From Uliginosibacterium sp036017065 (lineage in GTDB: Bacteria > Pseudomonadota > Gammaproteobacteria > Burkholderiales > Rhodocyclaceae): a DNA stretch of 64,000 bases. Under the pieces are notes generated by a model that saw nothing but the letters and a program-made list of their open reading frames with translations, did not search any database and was not told where the DNA came from. Position 1 is the first letter of the stretch, and every line of letters begins with the position of its first letter. The stretch spans positions 620,001 to 684,000 of the forward strand of contig NZ_JAYXHR010000001.1 in assembly GCF_036017065.1 (NCBI RefSeq), given 5' to 3'. A program made the translations under genes and the position numbers. This document shows positions 29,351 through 37,408 of this stretch, one piece after another.

Positions 29351-32300
29351 TCAGCCCAGGCGCGCAAGGATCTGGCGAGCCTGGTCCTTTTGCTGGGAAG
29401 CACCATCCGTCACGACTTCTTCGAGCAGTTCGCGAGCACCTTCCAGGTCACCCATCTCTTCGTAAGCACGCGCCAGTTCAAGCTTGGTGCTCACTTCCTC
29501 GTTGAGATCGATGCTGTCGGGAACGTCTTCCGAAGCGGCAAGCGTCACCGAAGACGGCACGGCAATCCCGCCGGTGCTCTGTGCGTTGCCGTCCGTGCGC
29601 AGGTCGATGTTGCTCAGGTCGACACTGCGATCCGGCATCGCCGTACCACGCTTGGCTTCGTCACCCAGTTCGAAATCAAAGTCCAGCAGGTTGCCTTCGA
29701 AATTGGTCTTCTCCAGATCAACCACCGCCAACCCGTCATCGTCGAGATTGCGCTCGATACCCAGATCGGCATCAGTCAGCGAAGCAGGCAGGGACTCGGC
29801 ATTCAGCGCCCCGATGCCTTCGGGCAGGGTACGCGTCATGGCGGAATCGGACGACAGCGATTTGGCACCACCCAGGTCACCGATGTCGAACTCCAGCGGC
29901 GCTGCTTCATCAGCCGCCACCTCGACCGTCTGCTCGTCGAGCGGACGCAGGATGTCGTCGTCGCTGTCGCGCGCCTCCATCTTGGTATCCGGGCCATCTT
30001 CGTCCGGCAGCTCGAGGTCGAGGTTGAAATCCAGATTCAACGGCTCGGCAGACTGGCTGCTCACGACAGGTTCCGGCGAAATCTGCGGAATGCCATCCGC
30101 ATCGCTGGTGAATTGATTGATCTCACCGGGCACCGTCCAGGTCGCGCGCATCTGCGACACATTGTTGGTGCCGAAAGTCACCGCGGACGGTGCATCCTCT
30201 TCGAGCGGATCCGGAATCGTCAGCGGCGCGGCAGCCGCCGCGACGGCAGCAGCAGCCACCGGCGTCGGCACGCTGGGGGCCGAGACCGGTGCAGCAGCAG
30301 TCGCCCCAGTGCGGTACAGGGCATTTTCCGGATCGAGCGCAGTGCCCAGGGCAGCAGCCTTGGCCCAGTCGTCGCCCGCACCACCGGTCTGGGTGAACAG
30401 ATCCGTAGCGATATTCTCGAACTGCTTCACGCTGCGACGCTGCGAATAGATTTCCAGCAGCTTCACGTAGATTGCAGTGCGGCTCGGGTCGTTCTTCAGC
30501 GCATCGAGAAGGATTTCCTCAGCTTGCGCGTCGCGGCCATAAGCCATGTAGACGTCGGCTTCCGCCACGGGATCGACGCCTTCGTCGGTATCGATCGCAG
30601 ACAGCCCGGACTGGCTGAAATCGGTGTGCAGTACGCTGGTGCCCGTATCGACGGTCTGACCACCCGCGTTACCGAACACGGAATTCGGGCTGGTCGATGC
30701 TTCGGTCAATGCCGTGGTGTTCAGCGAGGAGTTCTTGTTCTGCTGTTGCTTCTTGCGCCACAGCAGACCACCACCCAGCAGCGCGGCCGCTGCGAGCAAC
30801 ATGCCGAGCGTACCGCCGGGGAAGCTCGACTCCTCTTCCACCACCGGCTGCGGAGCCGGAGGCGGCGCAGGCTGTTGAGCCGCCGGCTGGGGAGCTGGGG
30901 CCGGCGCAGACGCCACCTCTTCGACCGGTGCAACCTCTGCAACCGGCTCGGACACTGCGGGCACCGCTACTGCCGCAGCAGCAGCGGCCTGGGTAGCCGC
31001 CAGTTCCGCAGTGGCCTTGGCTTCTTCCGCAGCCTTCTGTTCATCGGCGAGGCGCTGGGCCTCTGCGGCCTTACGCGACTCTGCCGCCTTCTGTTCTTCA
31101 GCCAATCGGGCTGCTTCGGCCTTCTTGGCGTCTTCGGCAGCCTTCCGGGCATCCTCAGCGGCTTTTCTTGCGTCTTCGGCAGCCTTCTTGGCTTCTGCGG
31201 CCTTCTGCGCGTCGGCAGACTTGGCCAGAGAATCAGCCTTCTTCTGGGCGTCCTGCGCGGCCTTCTCGGCTGCGGCCGACTGCTTCTGCAGATTGGCCAG
31301 ATTCTCGTCCTTCATCTTGACGAGATCCTGCAGCCCCTTGATGTTCTTCTCGAGTTCGGCGACTCGGCTACGCGCTTCCTTCAGCGCCTTGTCGCGGCTG
31401 GCGATGTCCTCTTCCAGCGACTGGATGCGACCGGCAGCAGCCTTGCCATCAGTCGTAGCGGCAGCACCCGGTGCCACCTGCGTCTTGGCGATCTTCAGCT
31501 TGTCCTGGTTGCTGGCCTGCGCCGGTGCGGTTTCCTGCACCTTCGGCGCAATCTGGCCGGAGGAAGACTGGCTGCCGGAGGCCTCGCGAGCCGGACCGGC
31601 TTCCGCAGCGGCAGCGACCTGATTACGGTAAACGTCGAAATTCGACGCCTTCAGCACGATCTGGCGGGCCTCGCGTGGTGCAATCGCCTTGGCGTCTTCC
31701 GCAGTCGGAACACTCAGGATGCGACCAGCACGCAGGCGATTGATGTTCCCGTTCGTGAAGGCCTGGGTATTCGCCTGGTAGAGCGCAGCAAGCATCTGGT
31801 CTTGCGTAACGCCTTCGCTCTTCAGATCCGTCGCGATCGACGAGAGCGAATCGCCCCGCTGCACTTCGTATTCGCCATCAGTCGCAAGCTTTCGCGACTC
31901 CACGGGCGCCGTGGGTGCAGCCGCAGCGGCACGGCGGGCAGGTGCAGCGGCAGCAGGCGTTGCGGTGCTGCGCGGAGCAGGCGTTGCGGTGCTGCGCGGA
32001 GCAGAGACGGAAGGAGCGGGCGCCACCGGTGCGGCCACTGCGGGGCCCGGCTGGCCTGCCAGCGGACGCAGGTCCGCCTCGGACGGGTCCAGCAGGAAAG
32101 TGTATTCACGCAGCAGACGGCCGCCTGCCCAGTTGAGCTCGATCAGCATGTCAACGAAGGGCTCGTTGAACGCCCGATCAGACGTCACGCGGACGATCGC
32201 GCTGGCGCCACGACGCTCGACTGCCATGCGGATTCCGGTCAGCGAACCCGCGTACTCGATGTTCGCGCGCTTGAAGGAGTCCGGTGACGCCAATCGCGCC

Positions 32301-32470
32301 GACAGGGTTTCAAGCTCCTCGGGCGTGGCCGCGACTTCCACTTCGGCACGCAAAGGCTGCCCCAGTGATGAAAGAACGGTGATTCGGCCAAGGCCGGCTG
32401 CACTTGCTTGGCCAGCAATAGCAGCAATCATCGCTGCAACCAGGGTGCTACGAAGAATCGGTTTTTTCAT
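29351..32470 (-). CDS. fimV: FimV/HubP family pole-organising protein
   Basis: FimV proteins are large inner-membrane proteins that bind peptidoglycan and organise the cell pole, affecting type IV pili and twitching. The 1039-residue product has a signal peptide (1-24), the conserved FimV N-terminal region (25-140), a Pro/Ala-rich stretch with a tandem repeat, a LysM domain around residues 195-250 (YEVQRGDSLSSIATDL), a long Ala/Lys/Glu coiled coil (about 345-505), one membrane helix (TLGMLLAAAALLGGGLLW, near 580), an acidic cytoplasmic region and a C-terminal FimV motif with a TPR (LELARAYEEMGDLEGARELL). Its place between asd and truA is the conserved one. Confidence 0.95.
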   Translation of the reverse strand: MKKPILRSTLVAAMIAAIAGQASAAGLGRITVLSSLGQPLRAEVEVAATPEELETLSARLASPDSFKRANIEYAGSLTGIRMAVERRGASAIVRVTSDRAFNEPFVDMLIELNWAGGRLLREYTFLLDPSEADLRPLAGQPGPAVAAPVAPAPSVSAPRSTATPAPRSTATPAAAAPARRAAAAAPTAPVESRKLATDGEYEVQRGDSLSSIATDLKSEGVTQDQMLAALYQANTQAFTNGNINRLRAGRILSVPTAEDAKAIAPREARQIVLKASNFDVYRNQVAAAAEAGPAREASGSQSSSGQIAPKVQETAPAQASNQDKLKIAKTQVAPGAAATTDGKAAAGRIQSLEEDIASRDKALKEARSRVAELEKNIKGLQDLVKMKDENLANLQKQSAAAEKAAQDAQKKADSLAKSADAQKAAEAKKAAEDARKAAEDARKAAEDAKKAEAARLAEEQKAAESRKAAEAQRLADEQKAAEEAKATAELAATQAAAAAAVAVPAVSEPVAEVAPVEEVASAPAPAPQPAAQQPAPPPAPQPVVEEESSFPGGTLGMLLAAAALLGGGLLWRKKQQQNKNSSLNTTALTEASTSPNSVFGNAGGQTVDTGTSVLHTDFSQSGLSAIDTDEGVDPVAEADVYMAYGRDAQAEEILLDALKNDPSRTAIYVKLLEIYSQRRSVKQFENIATDLFTQTGGAGDDWAKAAALGTALDPENALYRTGATAAAPVSAPSVPTPVAAAAVAAAAAPLTIPDPLEEDAPSAVTFGTNNVSQMRATWTVPGEINQFTSDADGIPQISPEPVVSSQSAEPLNLDFNLDLELPDEDGPDTKMEARDSDDDILRPLDEQTVEVAADEAAPLEFDIGDLGGAKSLSSDSAMTRTLPEGIGALNAESLPASLTDADLGIERNLDDDGLAVVDLEKTNFEGNLLDFDFELGDEAKRGTAMPDRSVDLSNIDLRTDGNAQSTGGIAVPSSVTLAASEDVPDSIDLNEEVSTKLELARAYEEMGDLEGARELLEEVVTDGASQQKDQARQILARLG
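31957..32004. repeat. 24-bp perfect tandem repeat within fimV
   Basis: Two identical 24-base units (beginning GCGTTGCGGTGCTGCGC) lie head to tail in the fimV linker and encode a repeated eight-residue PRSTATPA unit. They look like a recent slippage duplication in an unstructured region. Confidence 0.85.
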
Positions 32471-32522
32471 CTTGAGTATCTGAGGCGCTCTGATGGCGAT
32501 CTTAGTGAATAGTCCCTAGATC

Positions 32523-32551
32523 AAAATAACATCAACAAGTTATGCCTGCAA
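32523..32551 (-). promoter_or_regulatory. fimV promoter
   Basis: TTGCAG, a 17-base spacer and TATTTT lie about 50 bases upstream of the fimV ATG, in an AT-rich island that stands out from the GC-rich surroundings. Start of transcription would be near 32516. Confidence 0.55.
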
Positions 32552-32594
32552 GCTAATCTAATCCCTGAATTATCGGCTCTAAACGCAAAAACAA

Positions 32595-32620
32595 AACGGG
32601 GCAGCTTTGGCTGCCCCGTT
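32595..32620 (-). terminator. Rho-independent terminator after asd
   Basis: AACGGGGCAGC and GCTGCCCCGTT form a perfect 11-bp stem with a 4-base loop, followed on the minus strand by TTGTTTTTG. It sits 4 bases after the asd stop and separates the leu-asd unit from fimV. Confidence 0.85.
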
Positions 32621-32624
32621 GCTT

Positions 32625-33752
32625 TTATGCATCAAGCAGGATCCGCAACATGCGCCGCAAAGGCTCCGCTGCTCCCCACAAGAGCTGGTCACCAACGGTA
32701 AAGGCTGCCAGATACTCAGGGCCCATCGCCATCTTGTGCAGACGACCAACCGGTACGTGCAGATGACCGGTCACTGCAGCAGGCGTCAACTCGCGTTCCG
32801 AGCGCTCGCGCTCGTTCGGCACGACGCGCACCCAGTCATTGGCGCGCGCCAGAATGTCATTGACTTCATCCAACGGCACATCGCGCTTCAGCTTGATGGT
32901 CAGCGCCTGGCTGTGGCAGCGCATGGCGCCGATGCGCACGCACAGGCCGTCGATGGGGATGCTGCCCTGGGTCCGGAAAGCCGGTTTGCCGAGGATCTTG
33001 TTGCACTCGGCACCGCCCTTCCATTCTTCCTTGCTCTGGCCGTTTTCGTAGGCAACGTCGATCCACGGGATTAGGCTGCCGGCTAGCGGAACACCACGGA
33101 AATTCTGGACCGGCATTTCCGCCGAACGGACTGTTTCGGCGACCTTGCGGTCGATATCCAGGATCGCCGAAGCCGGGTCTTCCAGCAAATGTGCGACCGA
33201 ACCGTGGATCTTGCCCATCTGCGCGATCAGTTCGCGCATGTTCTGCGCACCTGCACCGGACGCCGCCTGATAGGTCATGGACGTCGCCCATTCGACCAGG
33301 TCATTCTGGAACAGACCACCCAGCGCCATCAGCATCAGGCTGACCGTGCAGTTGCCGCCGACGTAATCCTTCACGCCACGCGACAGGCCGTCCTTGATGA
33401 CGTTCTGGTTCACCGGATCGAGGATGATGATCGCGTGATCCTTCATGCGCAGCGCAGACGCTGCGTCGATCCAGTAACCGTCCCAGCCAGCAGCGCGCAG
33501 TTGCGGGTAGACCTCGTTGGTGTAGTCACCGCCCTGGCAGGTGATGATGGCTTCCATCTGCTTGAGCGCCTCGATGCTCTTCGCGTCCTGCAGGGCCGGC
33601 ACATCGCGACCGATGTCAGGGCCTTTTCCGCCGACATTGGAAGTCGTGAAGAACACCGGGTCGATCAGCGCAAAGTCGTTCTCTTCGCGCATGCGTTGCA
33701 TCAGCACGGAGCCGACCATGCCGCGCCAGCCGACGATACCTACTCGCTTCAT
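32625..33752 (-). CDS. asd: aspartate-semialdehyde dehydrogenase Asd
   Basis: Asd reduces aspartyl phosphate to aspartate semialdehyde, the branch point to lysine, diaminopimelate, threonine and methionine. The 375-residue protein is of the long Gram-negative type. The catalytic Cys135 lies in GGNCTVSLMLMALGG, the NADP loop is GWRGMVGSVLMQRM at residues 8-21, and the catalytic His lies in MRCHSQALTIKL. It follows leuB, separated by about 250 bases that hold a short orphan ORF. Confidence 0.97.
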   Translation of the reverse strand: MKRVGIVGWRGMVGSVLMQRMREENDFALIDPVFFTTSNVGGKGPDIGRDVPALQDAKSIEALKQMEAIITCQGGDYTNEVYPQLRAAGWDGYWIDAASALRMKDHAIIILDPVNQNVIKDGLSRGVKDYVGGNCTVSLMLMALGGLFQNDLVEWATSMTYQAASGAGAQNMRELIAQMGKIHGSVAHLLEDPASAILDIDRKVAETVRSAEMPVQNFRGVPLAGSLIPWIDVAYENGQSKEEWKGGAECNKILGKPAFRTQGSIPIDGLCVRIGAMRCHSQALTIKLKRDVPLDEVNDILARANDWVRVVPNERERSERELTPAAVTGHLHVPVGRLHKMAMGPEYLAAFTVGDQLLWGAAEPLRRMLRILLDA

Positions 33753-33801
33753 GATGAATTTCCTTGATTAACTAACCTGTCCCCGCCTTGTCTTGGCCCC
33801 A

Positions 33802-33819
33802 TCTCCGCTGCGGCGGAGA
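33802..33819 (-). other. small hairpin between orphan ORF and asd
   Basis: TCTCCGC and GCGGAGA form a 7-bp stem with a 4-base loop, with no T-run. It may be a weak 3' end for the leuB transcript or a leader element for asd. Confidence 0.35.
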
Positions 33820-33839
33820 CAGGCGCAGTAGCGACAGGA

Positions 33840-33986
33840 CTAGACCCCAATGGTGGTTTTGGTAGTCGTTTTTTTGGTGGACAGGGTGGTCGTGACGGTC
33901 ACGCCACGCGTGATCACACCGCGCGCGCAGGCCACACCATCCGCAGTGCGGATGATGTTTTGCAGAGCCTGTGCGAGCTTGTTCAT
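33840..33986 (-). CDS. orphan small ORF between leuB and asd
   Basis: A 48-codon ORF starts at ATG 33986 (MNKLAQALQNIIRTADG) with AGGAAG about 9 bases upstream, 19 bases after the leuB stop. The C-terminal third is a Thr/Lys run (TTTLSTKKTTTKTTIGV). It has one cysteine and no signal peptide or membrane helix. I do not recognise the family. The reading frame is open further upstream as a leuB shadow. It could be a real small protein or chance; the fitting ribosome site and tight spacing argue mildly for a gene. Confidence 0.35.
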   Translation of the reverse strand: MNKLAQALQNIIRTADGVACARGVITRGVTVTTTLSTKKTTTKTTIGV

Positions 33987-34005
33987 GTGACCACGTCTTC
34001 CTGTC

Positions 34006-35067
34006 TTACAGCGCCGCGATGACCGCGTCGCCCATTTCGCGCGTACCCACGCGCTTGCAGCCTTCTTCCCAGATGTCGCCGGTGCGCAGGCCGGAGGCCA
34101 GTACCTTCTTGACGGCATCTTCGACGCGGACTGCAGCCGCTTCGTTGGCACCACTGTAGCGCAGCAACATCGCCACGGAAAGGATGGTCGCCAGCGGATT
34201 GGCGACGCCCTTGCCGGCGATGTCGGGTGCGGAACCGTGGCAAGGCTCGTACATACCCTTGTTGTTCTGGTCCAGCGAGGCAGACGGCAGCATGCCGATG
34301 GAGCCCGTCAGCATCGAGGCTTCATCCGACAGGATGTCGCCGAACATGTTGCCGGTCACCATCACGTCGAACTGCTTCGGGGCACGCACGAGCTGCATGG
34401 CGGCGTTGTCGACCAGCATGTGCGACAGCTCGACGTCCGGGTACTCCTTGGCGACTTCGATCATCACGTCGCGCCACAGCTGGGTGGTTTCCAGCACGTT
34501 CATCTTGTCGACCGAACAGACCTTCTTGTTGCGCTTCTGGGCGGACTTGAAGGCGACATGGCCGATGCGGCGGATCTCGTCCTCGTTGTAGATCATGGTG
34601 TTGCGACCGACGCGCTTGCCGTCTTCGGTCGTGATGCCACGCGGCTCGCCGAAGTAGATGTCGCCGGTCAGCTCGCGCACGATCAGGATGTCGAGGCCGG
34701 ACACGACTTCCGGCTTCAGCGAGGAAGCATTGGCCAGTTCCGGATACAGCATGGCCGGACGCAGGTTGGCGAACAGGTTCAGATCCTTGCGGATGCCCAG
34801 CAGGCCACGCTCCGGACGCTGCGGGCGCGGCAGCACGTCCCACTTCGGGCCACCGACGGCGCCGAGCAGCACGGCGTCGGAGGCACGCGCCAGCTTCTTC
34901 GTCTCTTCCGGATACGGCTCGCCGGTGGCATCCACGGCGCAGCCACCCAGCAGGGCGTTTTCCATCTCTACCTTGAGACCGTCGCTACGCAGGGCTTCCA
35001 GCACGCGCACGGCTTCGGCGGTGATTTCGATACCGATCCCGTCACCGGGCAACACACAGATCTTCAT
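34006..35067 (-). CDS. leuB: 3-isopropylmalate dehydrogenase LeuB
   Basis: LeuB oxidises and decarboxylates 3-isopropylmalate with NAD in leucine synthesis. The 353-residue protein is of normal length. Signatures are the N-terminal LPGDGIGIEI, the REL-TGDIYFGEPRG substrate loop near residue 130, and the NMFGDILSDEASMLTGSIGMLPSAS region near 245 with the metal-binding Asp residues, then EPCHGSAPDIAGKG. It follows leuD by 36 bases. Confidence 0.98.
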   Translation of the reverse strand: MKICVLPGDGIGIEITAEAVRVLEALRSDGLKVEMENALLGGCAVDATGEPYPEETKKLARASDAVLLGAVGGPKWDVLPRPQRPERGLLGIRKDLNLFANLRPAMLYPELANASSLKPEVVSGLDILIVRELTGDIYFGEPRGITTEDGKRVGRNTMIYNEDEIRRIGHVAFKSAQKRNKKVCSVDKMNVLETTQLWRDVMIEVAKEYPDVELSHMLVDNAAMQLVRAPKQFDVMVTGNMFGDILSDEASMLTGSIGMLPSASLDQNNKGMYEPCHGSAPDIAGKGVANPLATILSVAMLLRYSGANEAAAVRVEDAVKKVLASGLRTGDIWEEGCKRVGTREMGDAVIAAL

Positions 35068-35103
35068 GCTTGTTTTCTTTGTTCGTTCGGAAATCAGGGC
35101 GGA

Positions 35104-35745
35104 TCAGGACGCGAACAGCCAGGGCTGTTCGGTGCGGCGCTTGTCTTCAAAGGCGCGGATCTTGTCGGCATGACGCAGGGTCAGCCCGATGTCGTCCAGG
35201 CCATTGAGCAGGCAGTACTTGCGGAACTGGTCGACCTCGAAATGGATGACCTTGCCGTCCGGGCGGGTCACCGTCTGCGCATCCAGGTCGACGTGCAACT
35301 TGAAGCCCGGCGTCGCTTCGGTCATGGCGAACAGCGCATCGACCTCTTCCTTCGGCAACACGATCGGCAGCACGCCGTTCTTGAAGCAGTTGTTGAAGAA
35401 GATGTCGGCAAAGCTGGTGCCGACCAGCGCACGAAAGCCGTAGTCCTCGATGGCCCAGGGCGCGTGTTCGCGCGACGAGCCGCAACCGAAGTTGTCACGG
35501 GTCAGCAGGATGCTGGCGCCCTGGTAACGATCCTGGTTCAGCACGAAGTTCGGGTTGCGCGGGCGATTGGTGCAATCCATGCCCGGCTCGCCGTGGTCCA
35601 TGTAGCGCCACTCGTCGAACAGGTAAGGGCCGAAGCCCGAGCGCTTGATCGATTTCAGGAACTGCTTGGGGATGATGGCGTCGGTGTCGACGTTGGCGCG
35701 ATCCAGCGGCGCGGCCAGCCCATCAAGGACGGTGAACTTGTTCAT
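35104..35745 (-). CDS. leuD: 3-isopropylmalate dehydratase small subunit LeuD
   Basis: LeuD is the swivelling small subunit that joins LeuC to form isopropylmalate isomerase. The 213-residue protein contains DNFGCGSSREHAPWAIEDYG near residues 84-103, the hallmark of the aconitase C-terminal domain family. The start directly abuts the stop of the entericidin-like gene (no gap), so translation is probably coupled. leuC and leuD are separated here only by that small lipoprotein gene. Confidence 0.97.
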   Translation of the reverse strand: MNKFTVLDGLAAPLDRANVDTDAIIPKQFLKSIKRSGFGPYLFDEWRYMDHGEPGMDCTNRPRNPNFVLNQDRYQGASILLTRDNFGCGSSREHAPWAIEDYGFRALVGTSFADIFFNNCFKNGVLPIVLPKEEVDALFAMTEATPGFKLHVDLDAQTVTRPDGKVIHFEVDQFRKYCLLNGLDDIGLTLRHADKIRAFEDKRRTEQPWLFAS

Positions 35746-35877
35746 TTACTTGTTTCCACTGCGTTGGATGGATTCGCCGGCTTTTTCAACGTCCTTGCCG
35801 AATCCCTTCCAGGTGTTGCAGGCGCTCAGACCGCTGGCCAGGATGAACAGGGCGACGAATTTGACGAAAGTCTTCAT
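35746..35877 (-). CDS. entericidin A/B family small lipoprotein
   Basis: This 43-residue protein has a short signal peptide ending in a lipobox (ASGLSAC, cysteine at residue 20) and a small polar mature part ending KAGESIQRSGNK. Entericidins are toxin/antidote-type lipoproteins induced in stationary phase in enterics, but the role of the many betaproteobacterial homologues is unknown. Sitting between leuC and leuD is a recurrent position for this gene in betaproteobacteria, so it is probably translated with the leu operon. The open frame continues upstream only as a shadow of leuC. Confidence 0.88.
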   Translation of the reverse strand: MKTFVKFVALFILASGLSACNTWKGFGKDVEKAGESIQRSGNK

Positions 35878-35906
35878 GGCAATGTCTCCAGTCAGGGTTG
35901 ATCGGA

Positions 35907-37313
35907 TCAGAGGATTTCGCGCACGTCGGCGAAACGACCGGCGATGGCGGCGGCAGCAGCCATCTGCGGGCTGACGAGGTGGGTGCGCCCGCCGGGGCCC
36001 TGGCGACCTTCGAAATTGCGGTTCGAAGTCGAGGCGCAACGCTCACCCGGCGACAGGCGGTCGTCGTTCATCGCCAGGCACATCGAGCAGCCCGGCTCGC
36101 GCCATTCGAAACCGGCGGCCTTGAACACCTCGTGCAGACCTTCGCGCTCGGCCTGTTCCTTCACCAGGCCAGAGCCCGGCACGACCATCGCCAGCTTGAG
36201 GCTGGCCGACACGTGACGGCCCTTGACCACGGCGGCAGCCGCGCGCAGATCTTCGATACGCGAGTTGGTGCAGGAGCCGATGAACACCTTGTCGATCTTC
36301 ACGGTGTTGATCGGAGTGTTCGGGTTCAGACCCATGTACTCCAGCGCGCGCTCGACACCGGTACGCTTGACCGGATCCTCGATCTTGGCCGGATCCGGCA
36401 CGATGCCATCGATACTCAGCACCATTTCCGGCGACGTGCCCCAAGTGACCTGCGGGATGATCTGCGCCGCGTCGATCCTGATGACCTTGTCGAACTGGGC
36501 GCCTTCGTCGGAATGCAGGGTGCGCCAGTAGGCGACGGCCTTGTCCCAGTTGTCGCCACTCGGGGCGTAGGTGCGGCCCTTCAGGTAATTGATGGTGTTG
36601 TCGTCCGCCGCGATGATGCCGGCGCGGGCGCCCGCTTCGATCGCCATGTTGCAGACGGTCATGCGGCCTTCGATGCTCATGTTGCGGATGACGCTGCCGC
36701 CGAATTCGATGGCGTAGCCGGTACCGCCGGCCGTGCCGATCTGGCCGATCACGTACAGCACCACGTCCTTGGGCGTGACGCCCTTGCCAGGCTGACCGTC
36801 GATCTGGATCAGCATGGTCTTGCTCTTCTTCTGCAGCAGGGTCTGGGTGGCCAGCACGTGCTCGACTTCCGAGGTGCCGATGCCGTGCGCCAGCGCGGCG
36901 AAGGCGCCGTGCGTGGAGGTGTGCGAGTCACCGCAGACGACGGTCATGCCCGGCAGGGTCACGCCGTTTTCCGGGCCGATCACGTGCACGATGCCCTGCT
37001 TGCGGTCCTTGAACGGGAAGTAGGCCAGCGCGCCGGTCTGGCGGATGTTGCTGTCCAGGGTCTCGACCTGCTGACGCGAGATCGGGTCGGTGATGCCCTG
37101 ATCCCAGTTCTTCGTCGGGGTGTTGTGATCGGGCACCGCCACGATCGAGTTCGAGCGCCAAGCCTTGCGGCCGGAGATACGCAGGCCTTCGAAGGCTTGC
37201 GGGCTGGTCACTTCGTGGATGAGGTGGCGGTCGATGTAAATCAGCGCCGTGCCGTCCGATTCTTCATGGACAACGTGACTGGACCAGAGCTTGTCGTACA
37301 GGGTCTGCGGCAT
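35907..37313 (-). CDS. leuC: 3-isopropylmalate dehydratase large subunit LeuC
   Basis: LeuC carries the 4Fe-4S cluster of isopropylmalate isomerase, the second step of leucine synthesis. The 468-residue protein has the cluster cysteines in FIGSCTNSRIEDL near residue 347 and in CSMCLAMN near 407-410, the normal three-ligand set. GDSHTSTHGAFAALAHGIG near residue 128 is the aconitase family signature. It begins the leu-asd unit; a candidate promoter lies in the 95-base gap before it. Confidence 0.97.
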   Translation of the reverse strand: MPQTLYDKLWSSHVVHEESDGTALIYIDRHLIHEVTSPQAFEGLRISGRKAWRSNSIVAVPDHNTPTKNWDQGITDPISRQQVETLDSNIRQTGALAYFPFKDRKQGIVHVIGPENGVTLPGMTVVCGDSHTSTHGAFAALAHGIGTSEVEHVLATQTLLQKKSKTMLIQIDGQPGKGVTPKDVVLYVIGQIGTAGGTGYAIEFGGSVIRNMSIEGRMTVCNMAIEAGARAGIIAADDNTINYLKGRTYAPSGDNWDKAVAYWRTLHSDEGAQFDKVIRIDAAQIIPQVTWGTSPEMVLSIDGIVPDPAKIEDPVKRTGVERALEYMGLNPNTPINTVKIDKVFIGSCTNSRIEDLRAAAAVVKGRHVSASLKLAMVVPGSGLVKEQAEREGLHEVFKAAGFEWREPGCSMCLAMNDDRLSPGERCASTSNRNFEGRQGPGGRTHLVSPQMAAAAAIAGRFADVREIL

Positions 37314-37343
37314 TGCAATTCCCGAAACCGGAGGAAAACCTCA

Positions 37344-37373
37344 ATTATTTCACAGGGAAGGGCCGCATTGCCA
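37344..37373 (-). promoter_or_regulatory. possible leuC promoter
   Basis: TGGCAA, an 18-base spacer and AATAAT lie about 30 bases upstream of leuC. The match is moderate. No leucine-rich leader peptide or attenuator hairpin is visible in the short gap. Confidence 0.35.
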
Positions 37374-37408
37374 GCCGCCGCCGGGGTTTCCGGTGGCTAT
37401 TGCAACAA

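Noticed and set aside
30960..31440. Repeat array in fimV resembling a CRISPR or VNTR locus
   Set aside because: It is an Ala/Lys/Glu coiled-coil coding region with degenerate codons, not regularly spaced identical repeats with spacers.
29039..32287. Very long open frame (over 1000 codons) on the plus strand opposite fimV, and similar long antisense frames opposite hisA, hppA, secretin, gspE, fumA and others
   Set aside because: They are Arg/His/Gly/Ala-rich shadows produced by high-GC third positions of the real genes. They lack ribosome sites, family motifs and sensible starts.
37314..37408. Leucine attenuator or leader peptide before leuC
   Set aside because: The gap is only 95 bases and holds no Leu-codon-rich ORF or pair of competing hairpins.
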